DNA from: UKL13-3 sp943369665
Lineage (GTDB): Bacteria > Bacteroidota > Bacteroidia > UKL13-3
DNA length: 64,000 bases
Assembly (NCBI GenBank): GCA_943369665.1
Contig: CALRNX020000011.1
Span: 62,001-126,000 of the forward strand
Direction: 5' to 3'
Shown here: positions 1-8,504 of the stretch, in pieces
Position numbering within the stretch: the stretch's first letter is position 1
Layout: each line of letters opens with the position of its first letter
Translations under genes and position numbers: made by a program
Notes under the pieces: generated by a model
What the model saw: only the letters and a program-made list of their open reading frames with translations
Told to the model about the DNA's origin: nothing
Databases searched by the model: none

Positions 1-1318
1 TGGCATCATAAATGGTACCTTTAATATAACCTGTTTTAGCTGGACGTGCCTTTTCATATAACTCAAACTGATAGATATCTCTCCCCCCCTTACCATCAGA
101 GCGGTGGCTTACATAATAGGCCATCTTTCCATCAGCCCCTATAACCAGACAAAATTCATCTGCATTAGTGTTTATAGGATACCCCAAATTTTCTGGTTTA
201 CCCCAACGACCATCAGCTTGTTTGCGAACGACAAATAAATCAGCTTTACCTAATCCAACAAGTCCATCTGAGTTGAAATAAAGGGTTTTATCATCTTTAC
301 AAATAAAAGGACATTCTTCATTTTCAGAGGTGTTTACCAACGGGCCCATATTTTGTGGAACACTCCATTTACCTTTGTTATATTGACTATACCAAATATC
401 TTTACCTCCAAAACCTCCAGGTCTATTACTACTAAAATAAAGAGTTTTACCGTCAAATGATAATGATGGTTGCGATTCCCAACCGCTTGTGTTAATTGGA
501 GGACCTAGGTTTTTTGGAGCTTTCCATGTGTTACCATCCAATTCGCTAAAGTATATATCGCAACTGCCAAACCCCAAGTCCATTGGCCTGTTACAGCCAG
601 TGAAAAATACATATTGGCCATCAGGAGAGAGCGTAATTGTACCTTCGTTTTCTTCTGTGTTTATAGGATAACCCATATTTTGTGGAGGTCCCCAAATTCC
701 ATCCTTATCTTTGATACTATAAAAGAAGTCTTCTTGTCTGCCTCCAAGTAACCGGGTGTAAATTAAGGTTTGTTCATCAGCACTTGTACCCGGGAAATAT
801 TCGTCTTCAGGAGTATTAATTGTGGTTAAGTTTTTTGGGTCGAATGGAACGGGGCTTTTCAGAGCATTTATTCCAAACTCTGCGGTAAGTTTAATATTTG
901 CAACTTTTTTATTGTCGATTTGAGTACCTTTTAATTCAATATATTTATTAATGTAATAATAGGCTGTGTCATACTCGCCATATTCCACCGCTGTTTTGGC
1001 AACTTTATAGTATGGTAACTGAAATAGAGGATTTATGTTTATTACTTTACCATAAACAGCAATAGCTTCAGGATACTGTTCGTTTTGTTCTCTGATATCT
1101 GCAACAAGCATCCATGCGTCAATAAAGTTCGGATCTTCTGCAGTAGCTCTTTTTAAGATATCGAATGAGACTTTATAATCCATCCGTGTAAATGCCTGCA
1201 GTGCTTCACCAAACAATTTCTCAGCTTTTTTACTTTTGGTGCCGGTAAATACCGGTTGTGTCTGGGCAAAACAAACAAAGGTGAATATTGACAAACAAAA
1301 GGTGAGGAGTAAACGCAT
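1..1318 (-). CDS. OmpA/PorE-type outer-membrane-associated protein, 3' part cut by window edge
   Basis: The reading frame is open from an ATG at 1318 to the left edge of the window, about 439 codons with no stop. It starts with a signal peptide (MRLLLTFCLSIFTFVCFAQ). A TPR-like helical region follows at about residues 25-125. From about residue 150 come at least four WD40-like/PD40 propeller blades, seen as repeated motifs such as SPDGQYVFFTG, SFDGKTLYFSSNRPGG and KDDKTLYFNSDG. The last visible residues (GYIKGTIYDA) look like the start of a carboxypeptidase-regulatory-like domain. TPR, PD40, regulatory domain and a C-terminal OmpA domain is the known architecture of T9SS PorE and of OmpA-like partners of PorP/SprF proteins. 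The OmpA domain would lie outside the window and is inferred. The role is probably anchoring to peptidoglycan at the outer membrane. Confidence 0.8.
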   Translation of the reverse strand, partial: MRLLLTFCLSIFTFVCFAQTQPVFTGTKSKKAEKLFGEALQAFTRMDYKVSFDILKRATAEDPNFIDAWMLVADIREQNEQYPEAIAVYGKVININPLFQLPYYKVAKTAVEYGEYDTAYYYINKYIELKGTQIDNKKVANIKLTAEFGINALKSPVPFDPKNLTTINTPEDEYFPGTSADEQTLIYTRLLGGRQEDFFYSIKDKDGIWGPPQNMGYPINTEENEGTITLSPDGQYVFFTGCNRPMDLGFGSCDIYFSELDGNTWKAPKNLGPPINTSGWESQPSLSFDGKTLYFSSNRPGGFGGKDIWYSQYNKGKWSVPQNMGPLVNTSENEECPFICKDDKTLYFNSDGLVGLGKADLFVVRKQADGRWGKPENLGYPINTNADEFCLVIGADGKMAYYVSHRSDGKGGRDIYQFELYEKARPAKTGYIKGTIYDA

Positions 1319-1419
1319 GTTTATATAATTAGGTTGGTTGTGTTGCTTGGGTAATAAAGAGCAGGCAACATACTAAACTTTGCCATAGTAATCAATAACT
1401 ATACCATGAGGGGAGAAAA

Positions 1420-1447
1420 TTCAAATATTGAATTTCGAATCTCGAAA
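1420..1447. repeat. Degenerate heptamer tandem repeat
   Basis: Four 7-base units run head to tail: TTCAAAT, ATTGAAT, TTCGAAT, CTCGAAA. They lie between the queE 3' end and the start of the OmpA-like gene. A 9-base tandem repeat (ACTTAACCA, two full copies and a partial third) follows at about 1475-1499 and overlaps the queE stop codon. Confidence 0.5.
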
Positions 1448-1493
1448 GAAATGTTTAAGAATAAATACCAAATTACTTAACCAACTTAACCAA

Positions 1494-2123
1494 CTAAGGA
1501 ATCTGCATGTATTTATGCACCTGTAAGCTTATTTCCCATTGAGGGTTTGCTTTTACATAATCAATAATTTGCGGAAGCATTTCGGCCGACTTATCCCACT
1601 CCGGTTGTAAAAAAAGTTTACATGTTGGTGAGCATAATGCGGCATATTTTTCGGCCCAAGCAAAATCGGATTTGTTGAAAATAACCACTTTTAATTCATG
1701 TGCTGCGGCCACAACATCATTGATCGGTGCTTTGAATTTTTTGGGAGATACACAGATCCAATCCCAATGACCAGAAAGGGGAGAAGACCCTGAAGTTTCG
1801 ATATTGGTTTGAATACCGTTTTCTTTTAATTCTTGTGTAAGCTCATCAAGGTTATGCAACAGCGGCTCGCCACCTGTAATAACAGCGAGTATAGCTCCTG
1901 CGTCCGTTGCAAATTTTACAATTTCGCTCACTGTATAAGTTGGATGTTTGCTTGCATCCCAACTGTCTTTTACGTCACACCAAACACAGCCCACATCACA
2001 TCCACCCAGCCGGATAAAATAGGCTGCACGTCCTTGGTAGAATCCCTCACCCTGAATGGTGTAGAAATGTTCCATTATTGGGAGCAGTTGAGATTTGAGA
2101 TTTGGGATTTGAGATGTGGTCAT
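1494..2123 (-). CDS. queE: 7-carboxy-7-deazaguanine synthase (radical SAM)
   Basis: This radical SAM enzyme converts 6-carboxytetrahydropterin to 7-carboxy-7-deazaguanine in queuosine/preQ0 synthesis. The protein has 209 residues. The N-terminal substrate motif FYTIQGEGFYQG is present, and the cluster-binding cysteines have the QueE spacing CX3CX2C (C42, C46, C49), followed by WCDVKDSW. ITGGEPLL is the SAM-binding GGE motif. The start is uncertain. Residues 4-13 are encoded by a tandem heptamer repeat (2089-2116), and M17 (position 2075) is an alternative, but the conserved LLPIMEHF segment favours 2123. No other queuosine gene is in the window. Confidence 0.92.
   Translation of the reverse strand: MTTSQIPNLKSQLLPIMEHFYTIQGEGFYQGRAAYFIRLGGCDVGCVWCDVKDSWDASKHPTYTVSEIVKFATDAGAILAVITGGEPLLHNLDELTQELKENGIQTNIETSGSSPLSGHWDWICVSPKKFKAPINDVVAAAHELKVVIFNKSDFAWAEKYAALCSPTCKLFLQPEWDKSAEMLPQIIDYVKANPQWEISLQVHKYMQIP
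2089..2116. repeat. Heptamer tandem repeat TGAGATT inside the queE start region
   Basis: Four units read on the plus strand: TGAGATT, TGAGATT, TGGGATT, TGAGATG. The array lies in the first codons of queE as annotated, so either the N-terminus was built from repeat DNA or translation starts further in. A related array lies at 2555-2582. Confidence 0.6.
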
Positions 2124-2131
2124 TTTTTAGT

Positions 2132-2491
2132 TTACTTTAAGCCGTTAGCCTTTGTTGTCTTTTTAATAGATGTAAAAATTGCTGTTAATTGATTCGCTTC
2201 ATCCATTAATTTTTTGGTCTTATCCAAAGATAATATTTCGCTTTCAGAGATGAGTTCCAACCAAAACAATGATTCATCGGCTTCTTCTTCCACAGTTCCT
2301 ATTTTGTTTACGAAGTCTGCTCTTGATTTTGCTCTGCAAGCTGCTCTATAATTGGCCGCAACAGATGTTGAACTTCTCAATAATTGTTTGAAGAGTACTT
2401 CTGAAATAAAATCTTTAGGTACACTTTTTAATAGTTTAATAATGTCAATAGCAAAATTTTTGGTTCTGTTTTTTAATTCGTTAGAGTTCAT
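2132..2491 (-). CDS. Four-helix-bundle protein (S23 / 23S rRNA intervening-sequence protein family)
   Basis: This is a 119-residue all-helical protein. It matches the four-helix-bundle family first found inside 23S rRNA intervening sequences of Leptospira: an N-terminal helix with F13 AIDI, then LFKQLLRSSTSVAANYREA-like text (here VAANYRAACRAKS), an acidic EEEADESLFWLELI segment and a C-terminal TKKLMDEANQL helix. Basic surface residues fit RNA or protein binding, but the function of stand-alone members is not established. It lies 8 bases upstream of queE on the same strand and may be co-transcribed with it. There is no rRNA nearby. Confidence 0.85.
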   Translation of the reverse strand: MNSNELKNRTKNFAIDIIKLLKSVPKDFISEVLFKQLLRSSTSVAANYRAACRAKSRADFVNKIGTVEEEADESLFWLELISESEILSLDKTKKLMDEANQLTAIFTSIKKTTKANGLK

Positions 2492-2554
2492 AGGGTATGA
2501 TTTAGTTTTACTAATATAATTACCAAATCAACAATCTAAAACCCCAACCTTTTA

Positions 2555-2582
2555 TATCTCAAATCAAAAGTCTCAAATCTCA
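2555..2582. repeat. Heptamer tandem repeat reaching into the folD stop codon
   Basis: Plus-strand units are TATCTCA, AATCAAA, AGTCTCA, AATCTCA, which is TGAGATT-like on the other strand. The last three bases form the TGA stop of folD. It belongs to the same repeat type as 2089-2116, with one small gene between them. Confidence 0.55.
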
Positions 2583-3440
2583 ACTATTCTTAACAGCATT
2601 TAAAGTGTTGAGCAATAACCCAACCCTGGTCATTGGGCCTACACCACCGGGTACAGGAGTGATCCAACTTGCTTTGGGTGATACTTCGTCAAAATTAATA
2701 TCGCCTTTCAAACGGTAACCACTTTTGGAAGTATAGTCTTCCACGCGGGTGATTCCCACATCTACAATGACGGCACCTTCTTTAACCATCGATGCGGTAA
2801 CATAATTCGGGATACCCAAAGCCGCAATGACAATATCAGCCGACTGAATAACTTTTTCGATATCTTTTGTTTTACTGTGGCAAACAGTTACGGTGCAATT
2901 TTTTTGCAACATTAATGCACTCATGGGTTTTCCTACAATATCACTTCTCCCAATCACTACACAATGTTTACCGCTTGTTTCAATTTGGTAATGTTCCAAC
3001 AATTTGATCACACCCATTGGTGTAGCAGGTAAAAAACAAGGAAGTCCTTTGAACATCAGTCCAACATTCATCGGGTGAAATCCATCTACATCTTTTCTCC
3101 AGTCAATGGTTTGGGTAACTTTATTGGTATCGATATGTTTCGGTAATGGTAATTGAACGATCAATCCGTCAATATCAGGGTTATTGTTAATCTTAACAAC
3201 TTCATCCAACAACGCTGCTTCGGTGATGGATGCGTCAAAACGCAATACGGTAGAGTCAAATCCAACTTCTTCGCAATCTTTGGCTTTTGCTGCAACATAG
3301 GTTTTGCTGGCACCATCGTCACCCACTAAAATTGCAGCAAGATGTGGTACTTTTTTACCGGCAGCTTTTAGTTGATCAACTTCACTTTTGATCTGCTCAC
3401 GAATATGTTTTGAAACTTCGTTTCCGTTCAATAATTGCAT
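2580..3440 (-). CDS. folD: Bifunctional methylenetetrahydrofolate dehydrogenase / methenyltetrahydrofolate cyclohydrolase
   Basis: FolD interconverts 5,10-methylene-, 5,10-methenyl- and 10-formyl-tetrahydrofolate in the cytoplasm. The 286-residue length fits the family. Visible motifs are SKTYVAAKAKDCEEVG (catalytic Tyr and Lys), GLIVQLPLPKHID, the nucleotide-binding segment VVIGRSDIVGKPM and the C-terminal signature PVPGGVGPMT. The open frame extends upstream to 3506, but those residues overlap ppa and do not belong to the family, so I chose the ATG at 3438-3440 (MQLLNGNEV). It follows ppa by 4 bases and is probably in one transcript with ppa and lepA. Confidence 0.95.
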   Translation of the reverse strand: MQLLNGNEVSKHIREQIKSEVDQLKAAGKKVPHLAAILVGDDGASKTYVAAKAKDCEEVGFDSTVLRFDASITEAALLDEVVKINNNPDIDGLIVQLPLPKHIDTNKVTQTIDWRKDVDGFHPMNVGLMFKGLPCFLPATPMGVIKLLEHYQIETSGKHCVVIGRSDIVGKPMSALMLQKNCTVTVCHSKTKDIEKVIQSADIVIAALGIPNYVTASMVKEGAVIVDVGITRVEDYTSKSGYRLKGDINFDEVSPKASWITPVPGGVGPMTRVGLLLNTLNAVKNS

Positions 3441-3444
3441 ATTG

Positions 3445-3993
3445 TTAAAATATTTTGCCTCTCCAAGCTTTGTTGTACAATTCGATACTTTCCCTGATAA
3501 TTTCAAGTGCTTTTGCTTTTCCTAAAAAGCTTTCCACCACAACTTCCTTGTTCTCCAGTTTTTTATAGTCTTCAAAAAAACGTCTCATCTCAATCGTTGT
3601 GTGAGGTGGCAGGTCTTCAATATTTTCAATATGGTTTACACTCATATCATTATTGGCCACTGCAATAATCTTGTCATCTGCTTCTCCCTGGTCAACCATG
3701 CGCATTACACCAATAACGCGTGCATCAATTAAACACAAAGGAGGAAGTTCAATGGATGTAATAACCAAAATATCCAATGGGTCTTTATCCTCACAATATG
3801 TTTGCGGAATAAATCCATAATTAGCAGGGTAGTGTACCGATGAAAAAAGAACACGGTCTAATTTTAACAAACCACTGCTTTTGTCCAACTCGAATTTACC
3901 TTTACTGTTTTGAGGAATCTCAATAACAGCCGTTACAATTTCGGGAGCGTGTTCTCCGTAGTTAACATTGTGCCAAGGGTTAAAATTGTTCAT
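3445..3993 (-). CDS. ppa: Inorganic pyrophosphatase (family I)
   Basis: This soluble Mg-dependent enzyme hydrolyses pyrophosphate and so drives biosynthesis forward. It has 182 residues, as usual for bacterial family I enzymes. The metal-binding signature EDKDPLDILV is present, with YPANYGFIPQT before it and the acidic DQGEADDKIIAV segment after it. The C-terminal FFEDYKKLE helix is also typical. It sits 12 bases after lepA and 4 bases before folD on the same strand, which suggests a lepA-ppa-folD transcript. Confidence 0.95.
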   Translation of the reverse strand: MNNFNPWHNVNYGEHAPEIVTAVIEIPQNSKGKFELDKSSGLLKLDRVLFSSVHYPANYGFIPQTYCEDKDPLDILVITSIELPPLCLIDARVIGVMRMVDQGEADDKIIAVANNDMSVNHIENIEDLPPHTTIEMRRFFEDYKKLENKEVVVESFLGKAKALEIIRESIELYNKAWRGKIF

Positions 3994-4005
3994 GTTGTGT
4001 TTGTA

Positions 4006-5793
4006 TTAGTCTAATTTAAGTACCGCCATAAATGCGCTTTGCGGAATTTCTACACTACCAACCTGGCGCATGCGTTTTTTACCTTCTTTTTGTTTTTCAA
4101 GAAGCTTACGTTTACGCGAAATATCTCCACCATAACATTTTGCCGTTACATCTTTGCGCAAAGCTTTGATGGTTTCACGGGCAATAACTTTGGCTCCGAT
4201 ACTTGCCTGAACCGGAATTTCAAACTGGTGTCTTGGGATCAACTCACGCAGTTTTTCGCATATGCGTTTGCCCCAGTCGTAAGCTCTGTCGCGGTGAATA
4301 ATGGCCGACAATGCATCAACATTATCTTTGTTCAATAAAATATCCAGTTTAACCAGATCCGATTGTACATAACCAATCGGATGGTAATCGAACGATGCAT
4401 AACCTTTTGAAATCGTTTTAAGGTTGTCAAAAAATCCGAATACCACTTCAGCCAACGGCATGTCAAATTTCATCTCAACACGCTCAGCTGTTAAATATAC
4501 CTGGCTTTTTAACATACCACGTTTACCCAGGCATAATCCCATAATAGGGCCAACAAACTCTGCACTGGTAATAATGGTAGCCAGGATAAAAGGTTCTTCT
4601 ACGTAATTGATATAATTTGCTTCGGGCAGGTCGCTCGGGTTGTTTACAACAATCAGTTCTCCTTTATTGGTATGGCAATGGTAACTTACGTTGGGAACGG
4701 TAGTAATAACGGTCATTTTAAACTCACGTTCCAAACGCTCCTGAATAATTTCCATGTGCAGCATTCCTAAAAATCCGCAACGGAAACCGAAACCTAAGGC
4801 AGCCGAACTTTCCGGTTCAAACGTAAGCGAAGCATCATTTAGTTGAAGCTTGTACATACTTTCTCGCAATTCTTCAAAATCTTCTGTATCTACCGGGTAA
4901 ATACCGGCAAATACCATTGGTTTCACGTTTTCAAAACCATCAATAATATCGGTCGTTGGATTTAAAACGGTCGTGATGGTATCACCCACTTTTACCTCGC
5001 GCGCTTCTTTAATACCTGAAATAATATATCCCACATCACCAGCTTTCACTTCGTTACGAGGTTCCATGTTTAAACGTAAAACACCTACTTCGTCAGCAAG
5101 GTATTCTTTGCCGGTTGCCATGAATTTTACTTTATCCCCTTTTTTAAGCACACCATCCAATACACGGAAATATGCAATGATTCCGCGGAATGAATTAAAC
5201 ACCGAATCAAAGATCAACGCTTTTAACGGAGCCTCTTCAGAACCTTTTGGTGCAGGAACTCTTTCTACGATTGCATGCAAAATTTCATGGACACCGGCTC
5301 CTGTTTTTCCGCTAGCACGCAAAATATCTTCGTATTTACAACCGATCAAGTCGATGATTTGATCGCTTACTTCTTCGGGCATGCTGTGGGGCAAGTCTAT
5401 TTTGTTCAGTACCGGAATAATTTCCAACCCTTGCTCTATTGCTAGGTATAAGTTGGAGATTGTTTGAGCCTGAATACCCTGAGATGAATCCACAATGAGC
5501 AATGCTCCGTCACAGGCGGCAATACTGCGGGAAACCTCGTAACTAAAATCAACGTGGCCGGGAGTATCAATAAGGTTGAGCACATATTTTTCACCTTTGT
5601 ACACGTAATCCATCTGGATGGCATGGCTTTTAATGGTAATTCCACGCTCTTTTTCCAGGTCCATATCATCCAATACCTGTGCTTCCATATCGCGTTTGCT
5701 AATGGTTTGGGTGTATTCTAATAAACGGTCGGCAAGGGTACTTTTTCCGTGATCAATATGGGCAATAATGCAAAAGTTGCGTATGTTCTTCAT
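4006..5793 (-). CDS. lepA: Elongation factor 4 (LepA), ribosome back-translocating GTPase
   Basis: LepA is a translational GTPase that acts on stalled ribosomes. The 595-residue protein is full length. It shows the P-loop AHIDHGKST (residues 11-19), the G2 switch segment RGITIKSHAIQM, G3 DTPGHVDF and G4 NKIDLP. The LepA-specific C-terminal domain is present, ending with GDISRKRKLLEKQKEGKKRM (the family's tRNA-contacting basic region). The ATG at 5791-5793 gives the standard start MKNIRNFCIIAHIDHG. It is the first gene of the probable lepA-ppa-folD unit. Confidence 0.97.
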   Translation of the reverse strand: MKNIRNFCIIAHIDHGKSTLADRLLEYTQTISKRDMEAQVLDDMDLEKERGITIKSHAIQMDYVYKGEKYVLNLIDTPGHVDFSYEVSRSIAACDGALLIVDSSQGIQAQTISNLYLAIEQGLEIIPVLNKIDLPHSMPEEVSDQIIDLIGCKYEDILRASGKTGAGVHEILHAIVERVPAPKGSEEAPLKALIFDSVFNSFRGIIAYFRVLDGVLKKGDKVKFMATGKEYLADEVGVLRLNMEPRNEVKAGDVGYIISGIKEAREVKVGDTITTVLNPTTDIIDGFENVKPMVFAGIYPVDTEDFEELRESMYKLQLNDASLTFEPESSAALGFGFRCGFLGMLHMEIIQERLEREFKMTVITTVPNVSYHCHTNKGELIVVNNPSDLPEANYINYVEEPFILATIITSAEFVGPIMGLCLGKRGMLKSQVYLTAERVEMKFDMPLAEVVFGFFDNLKTISKGYASFDYHPIGYVQSDLVKLDILLNKDNVDALSAIIHRDRAYDWGKRICEKLRELIPRHQFEIPVQASIGAKVIARETIKALRKDVTAKCYGGDISRKRKLLEKQKEGKKRMRQVGSVEIPQSAFMAVLKLD

Positions 5794-5801
5794 TTAAACT
5801 G

Positions 5802-5833
5802 ATTTTCGCTTGTGAAAAATAGAGCGCGAAAAT
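5802..5833. promoter_or_regulatory. Inverted repeat upstream of lepA
   Basis: A perfect 8-base inverted repeat, ATTTTCGC (5802-5809) and GCGAAAAT (5826-5833), is separated by 16 bases. It starts 9 bases upstream of the lepA start codon. It could be a leader hairpin or an operator, or chance in AT-rich DNA. Confidence 0.25.
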
Positions 5834-5920
5834 AGGATTTTGAAGGGGGATTTCTGAATAAATATTTCGGAAAAATGATTATGGTGCAATTGGCTTATTT
5901 TATTGGTGTTTACAGGGTTG

Positions 5921-6532
5921 TTAACGAATAAATTCGATTTTTTCAGACCTGCTTATTCCACCGGGATTAATACCGGGTTTACCTTCGGGAATATCCATTT
6001 GAAGTTTTTGGTAATATTCAATCCAAACAGGGAAGTAGTTTTTGGACTTCGGCTCTTTAAATGTCATTGGTTCCAGTTGGAAAAAAGGTTTACCATTATT
6101 GGCAAAAGCAAAAGCATCGTATATCAGTTCGGAGCAATAATATTTTCCGTTATCATACAAAAAAGGTTCGTCATAAGGTTTACCTTGTTGTTGCAATGCA
6201 AATTCAATTGCATTTGGGATTAGCTTTTGGTATTGTGTTTTTACCCGTGCATGAACAATTAGGTTGTTGCTTCTGGAAATAAAATTTTGAATAGGGGTGA
6301 GGTGCACATTTTCACCGATGGCTTCAATGATATACACTGAATCATTGCGCAGGAAAACCAGGCCAATATGCGAAAATTTTTGTCCGTTATAACCTTGTGT
6401 TACCGACTCAATTGCATCACATAAACCGCCACAATCCAAATTTTGAAAAAGGAGATCTCCCGGTTGGTATTGCTGTGCCTTAGAGAAGGAAGCTGAAAGA
6501 AAGAGTACAGTGAATATGATAACTTTGTACAT
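5921..6532 (-). CDS. Secreted YiiX/YebB-like NlpC/P60 cysteine hydrolase
   Basis: This 203-residue protein has a signal peptide ending at A19 (SASFSKA) and the permuted papain-like fold of the YiiX/YebB group. The first block is YQPGDLLFQNLDCGGLCDAIE, followed by the histidine block FSHIGLVF (H55). The catalytic cysteine lies in KYYCSELIYDAF (C133), after the QQGKPYDEPF segment typical of the family. Enzymes of this fold cut amide or ester bonds in peptidoglycan or lipids, and the substrate here cannot be read from the sequence. It stands alone between lepA and sua5, with a heptamer repeat just upstream of its start. Confidence 0.83.
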   Translation of the reverse strand: MYKVIIFTVLFLSASFSKAQQYQPGDLLFQNLDCGGLCDAIESVTQGYNGQKFSHIGLVFLRNDSVYIIEAIGENVHLTPIQNFISRSNNLIVHARVKTQYQKLIPNAIEFALQQQGKPYDEPFLYDNGKYYCSELIYDAFAFANNGKPFFQLEPMTFKEPKSKNYFPVWIEYYQKLQMDIPEGKPGINPGGISRSEKIEFIR

Positions 6533-6539
6533 TTTTTTT

Positions 6540-6567
6540 ACGAATTACGTGTTACGGATTGCGAAAG
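6540..6567. repeat. Heptamer tandem repeat ACGAATT-like, 8 bases upstream of a start codon
   Basis: The units are ACGAATT, ACGTGTT, ACGGATT, GCGAAAG. The array ends 8 bases before the ATG of the YiiX-like gene, so it would lie in that gene's 5' leader. Confidence 0.55.
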
Positions 6568-6615
6568 GAGTTAAATGTTTACTGGGACTATGACTATTGA
6601 CTAATATGTAATGAA

Positions 6616-7578
6616 CTATGCTTCTACACTTGCACGTTTCAACCGATCATTAATTGCTCTTCCAAGACCTTCTTCAGGAAATTTTTCAGCAACAATAATA
6701 TCAAAATCCATTGAGTCGATTTTGCGCATGGCAGCAAAAAGTTTTTGAGCAGCCTCGTCTAAGTTTTTTTCTTTTGATAGAATAAATTGATTTTCGATAG
6801 GCAGGTTTTCGTACTCTTTGTGAAGAGATATAGTTGCTATTTTTAATGGGTCATATACGTTCAGATAATCATTTGGGCATCCAATGATCAATTTATGCTT
6901 GGTAGCGTAGTGCCTTGCCAATTGACCGGGAGCAACCGGATTATCTATGAATCCTTCAACCGGCAAGTTTACTTTGCCTATAATTTTTTCAATAGCCTCA
7001 ACCGCTAAACCACCATAACGCAAAATGGTTGGTGTTTTATCCAAAAAAGAGATGATGGTACTTTCTACCCCTACACTACAATCACCTCCATCCAATATAT
7101 AACTTACTTTATGTTCGAGTTGATTATAGACATGCTGTGCACTGGTTGGGCTCACATATCCACTCGGATTGGCACTGGGTGCTGCCAAAGGAAAACTTAT
7201 TTTACTCAATAATTCCAATGTAAGCGGATGCAAAGGAATACGCACTGCCACAGCATCTGTTCCGGCTGTTACCACATCGGGAATCTGATTGCTTTTGGGA
7301 ATAACATATGTGATGGGGCCCGGGGAAAAATGCAAAGCCAGCTGTTTCATTTTTTCGGGTAGCTCCAATCCCCAGCGTTCCAGCTTTTGTAAACTGTTTG
7401 TATGGATAATGAGCGGATTAAATTCAGGTCTGTTTTTGGCTTTGTAAATGGATAAAACTGCGGAAGAGTCGAATGCGTTTGCTGCCAGGCCATAAACAGT
7501 TTCCGTAGGAATACCAACCAATAAACCCAATTCGAGCGATTTGATAGCGTATTGAATATCGGTTCCTATTTTTTGCAT
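6616..7578 (-). CDS. sua5: L-threonylcarbamoyladenylate synthase (Sua5/YrdC type)
   Basis: The enzyme makes threonylcarbamoyl-AMP from threonine, bicarbonate and ATP, the first step of t6A37 tRNA modification. With 320 residues it is the long Sua5 form: a YrdC domain (about residues 10-200) plus a C-terminal Sua5 domain. Motifs are the N-terminal PTETVYGLAANAFD, KAKNRPEFNPLI, PLAAPSANPSGYVSPT and GVESTIIS. The linker segment APGQLARHYATKH is typical of the long form and closes the active site. The ATG at 7576-7578 gives the expected start. The partner TsaB, TsaD and TsaE genes are not in this window. Confidence 0.93.
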   Translation of the reverse strand: MQKIGTDIQYAIKSLELGLLVGIPTETVYGLAANAFDSSAVLSIYKAKNRPEFNPLIIHTNSLQKLERWGLELPEKMKQLALHFSPGPITYVIPKSNQIPDVVTAGTDAVAVRIPLHPLTLELLSKISFPLAAPSANPSGYVSPTSAQHVYNQLEHKVSYILDGGDCSVGVESTIISFLDKTPTILRYGGLAVEAIEKIIGKVNLPVEGFIDNPVAPGQLARHYATKHKLIIGCPNDYLNVYDPLKIATISLHKEYENLPIENQFILSKEKNLDEAAQKLFAAMRKIDSMDFDIIVAEKFPEEGLGRAINDRLKRASVEA

Positions 7579-7677
7579 CCCACAAAGTTAGCTTTGCCTT
7601 GGTTGTTAAACAAGTTTTGTGTGAAGTGGCTTTGTGGTTTTAAGACTTTATGGCTTTATGTGGCCGTTAGTATTACA

Positions 7678-7695
7678 TACAGCCTCGAGGCCGTA
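7678..7695. repeat. Near-perfect palindrome around CCTCGAGG in an intergenic gap
   Basis: TACAGCCTCGAGGCCGTA has one mismatched pair. It lies in the 130-base gap between the spermidine-synthase-like gene and sua5, next to octamer-like text (about 7647-7664). No T-run follows, so it does not look like a terminator. Confidence 0.3.
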
Positions 7696-7708
7696 CAACC
7701 AAATCACG

Positions 7709-8398
7709 TTACATTTTCTGCCAATACAACACTTTATTGGAAGGAATTGGTTCCAGGATCTTGGTAATCCCTTCCTGTTGGTTAAAAAAGTGCTGTACAT
7801 TTTTTAACTGTTCCAGTTGAGAAGGGGTTTGTACAATCATATTAAACAATACAAATCCATCCGGAGTGAGTAGTTTGGATAGATCAGTCAGAAAAGCGTT
7901 GCTCGTAAAAGGTTCCGGAACATGGTTGTCTACAAACAGATCAATGATAATTAATTCGAATTGTTGTTTGCATGTTTGCACATAATGGTATGCATCGTCC
8001 AATACAATTTTGAGGTGTTTAAAACGCTGCAGGTCGAAATATTTGTTTCCGAGTTCAATCATCAGTGGATCTTTTTCAATTGCAGTGATCTTGGCGTGCA
8101 TCACCAATTCCTCCTCAATTATTTCGGGAATGTTTCCGGCTCCTAATCCTAATAACAAAACATTGCGAACAGGTTGGTGCTGCAGTTTTATTTTTTCAAA
8201 CACATTGGAAAACACCTGGTGCAAAGATTCGAATGATTGGTTGGCGTGGGCCGAATTAAGCATTAAATTTCCATTCACCATCCATACTTCAAGTTTCCCG
8301 TTAACCTTGCTTTGGTAAACGGCCAATCGTTGTCCCCACATATAACTTCCGGCAAGCTGAAGCCATTCGTGAGGTGTTTGGGGATGTTTGCCTTTCAT
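7709..8398 (-). CDS. Spermidine-synthase-like SAM-dependent methyltransferase-fold protein
   Basis: This 229-residue protein has the nucleotide-binding core of the spermidine synthase family. It shows VLLLGLGAGNIPEII (motif I), AIEKDPLMIELGNKYF (acidic residue after strand 2), VLDDAYHYV and LIIIDLFVDNHVPEPF. The polyamine-site aspartates of true spermidine synthases are not clearly all there, and the N-terminal domain is short. It is therefore safer to call it a spermidine-synthase-like protein of unknown substrate. It is cytoplasmic with no signal peptide. The ATG at 8396-8398 follows a GTTTATT-type heptamer repeat. Confidence 0.75.
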   Translation of the reverse strand: MKGKHPQTPHEWLQLAGSYMWGQRLAVYQSKVNGKLEVWMVNGNLMLNSAHANQSFESLHQVFSNVFEKIKLQHQPVRNVLLLGLGAGNIPEIIEEELVMHAKITAIEKDPLMIELGNKYFDLQRFKHLKIVLDDAYHYVQTCKQQFELIIIDLFVDNHVPEPFTSNAFLTDLSKLLTPDGFVLFNMIVQTPSQLEQLKNVQHFFNQQEGITKILEPIPSNKVLYWQKM

Positions 8399-8406
8399 TT
8401 GAAAGA

Positions 8407-8434
8407 GTTTATTGTTTGACGTTTATTGTTTAAT
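8407..8434. repeat. Heptamer tandem repeat GTTTATT, 9 bases upstream of a start codon
   Basis: Plus-strand units are GTTTATT, GTTTGAC, GTTTATT, GTTTAAT. On the coding strand this reads as AATAAAC-like units just ahead of the spermidine-synthase-like gene. It is one of the cleanest examples of the period-7 pattern. Confidence 0.6.
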
Positions 8435-8504
8435 AATGCGTTTAGGAGTTGTTGGATATTATTTGAAATTGATCTTTTGATATCCATTATTTCGCTAGTC
8501 GAAT

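Noticed and set aside
7552..7767. 71-residue plus-strand ORF between sua5 and the spermidine-synthase-like gene
   Set aside because: Overlaps both real genes on the other strand and shows no family or signal.
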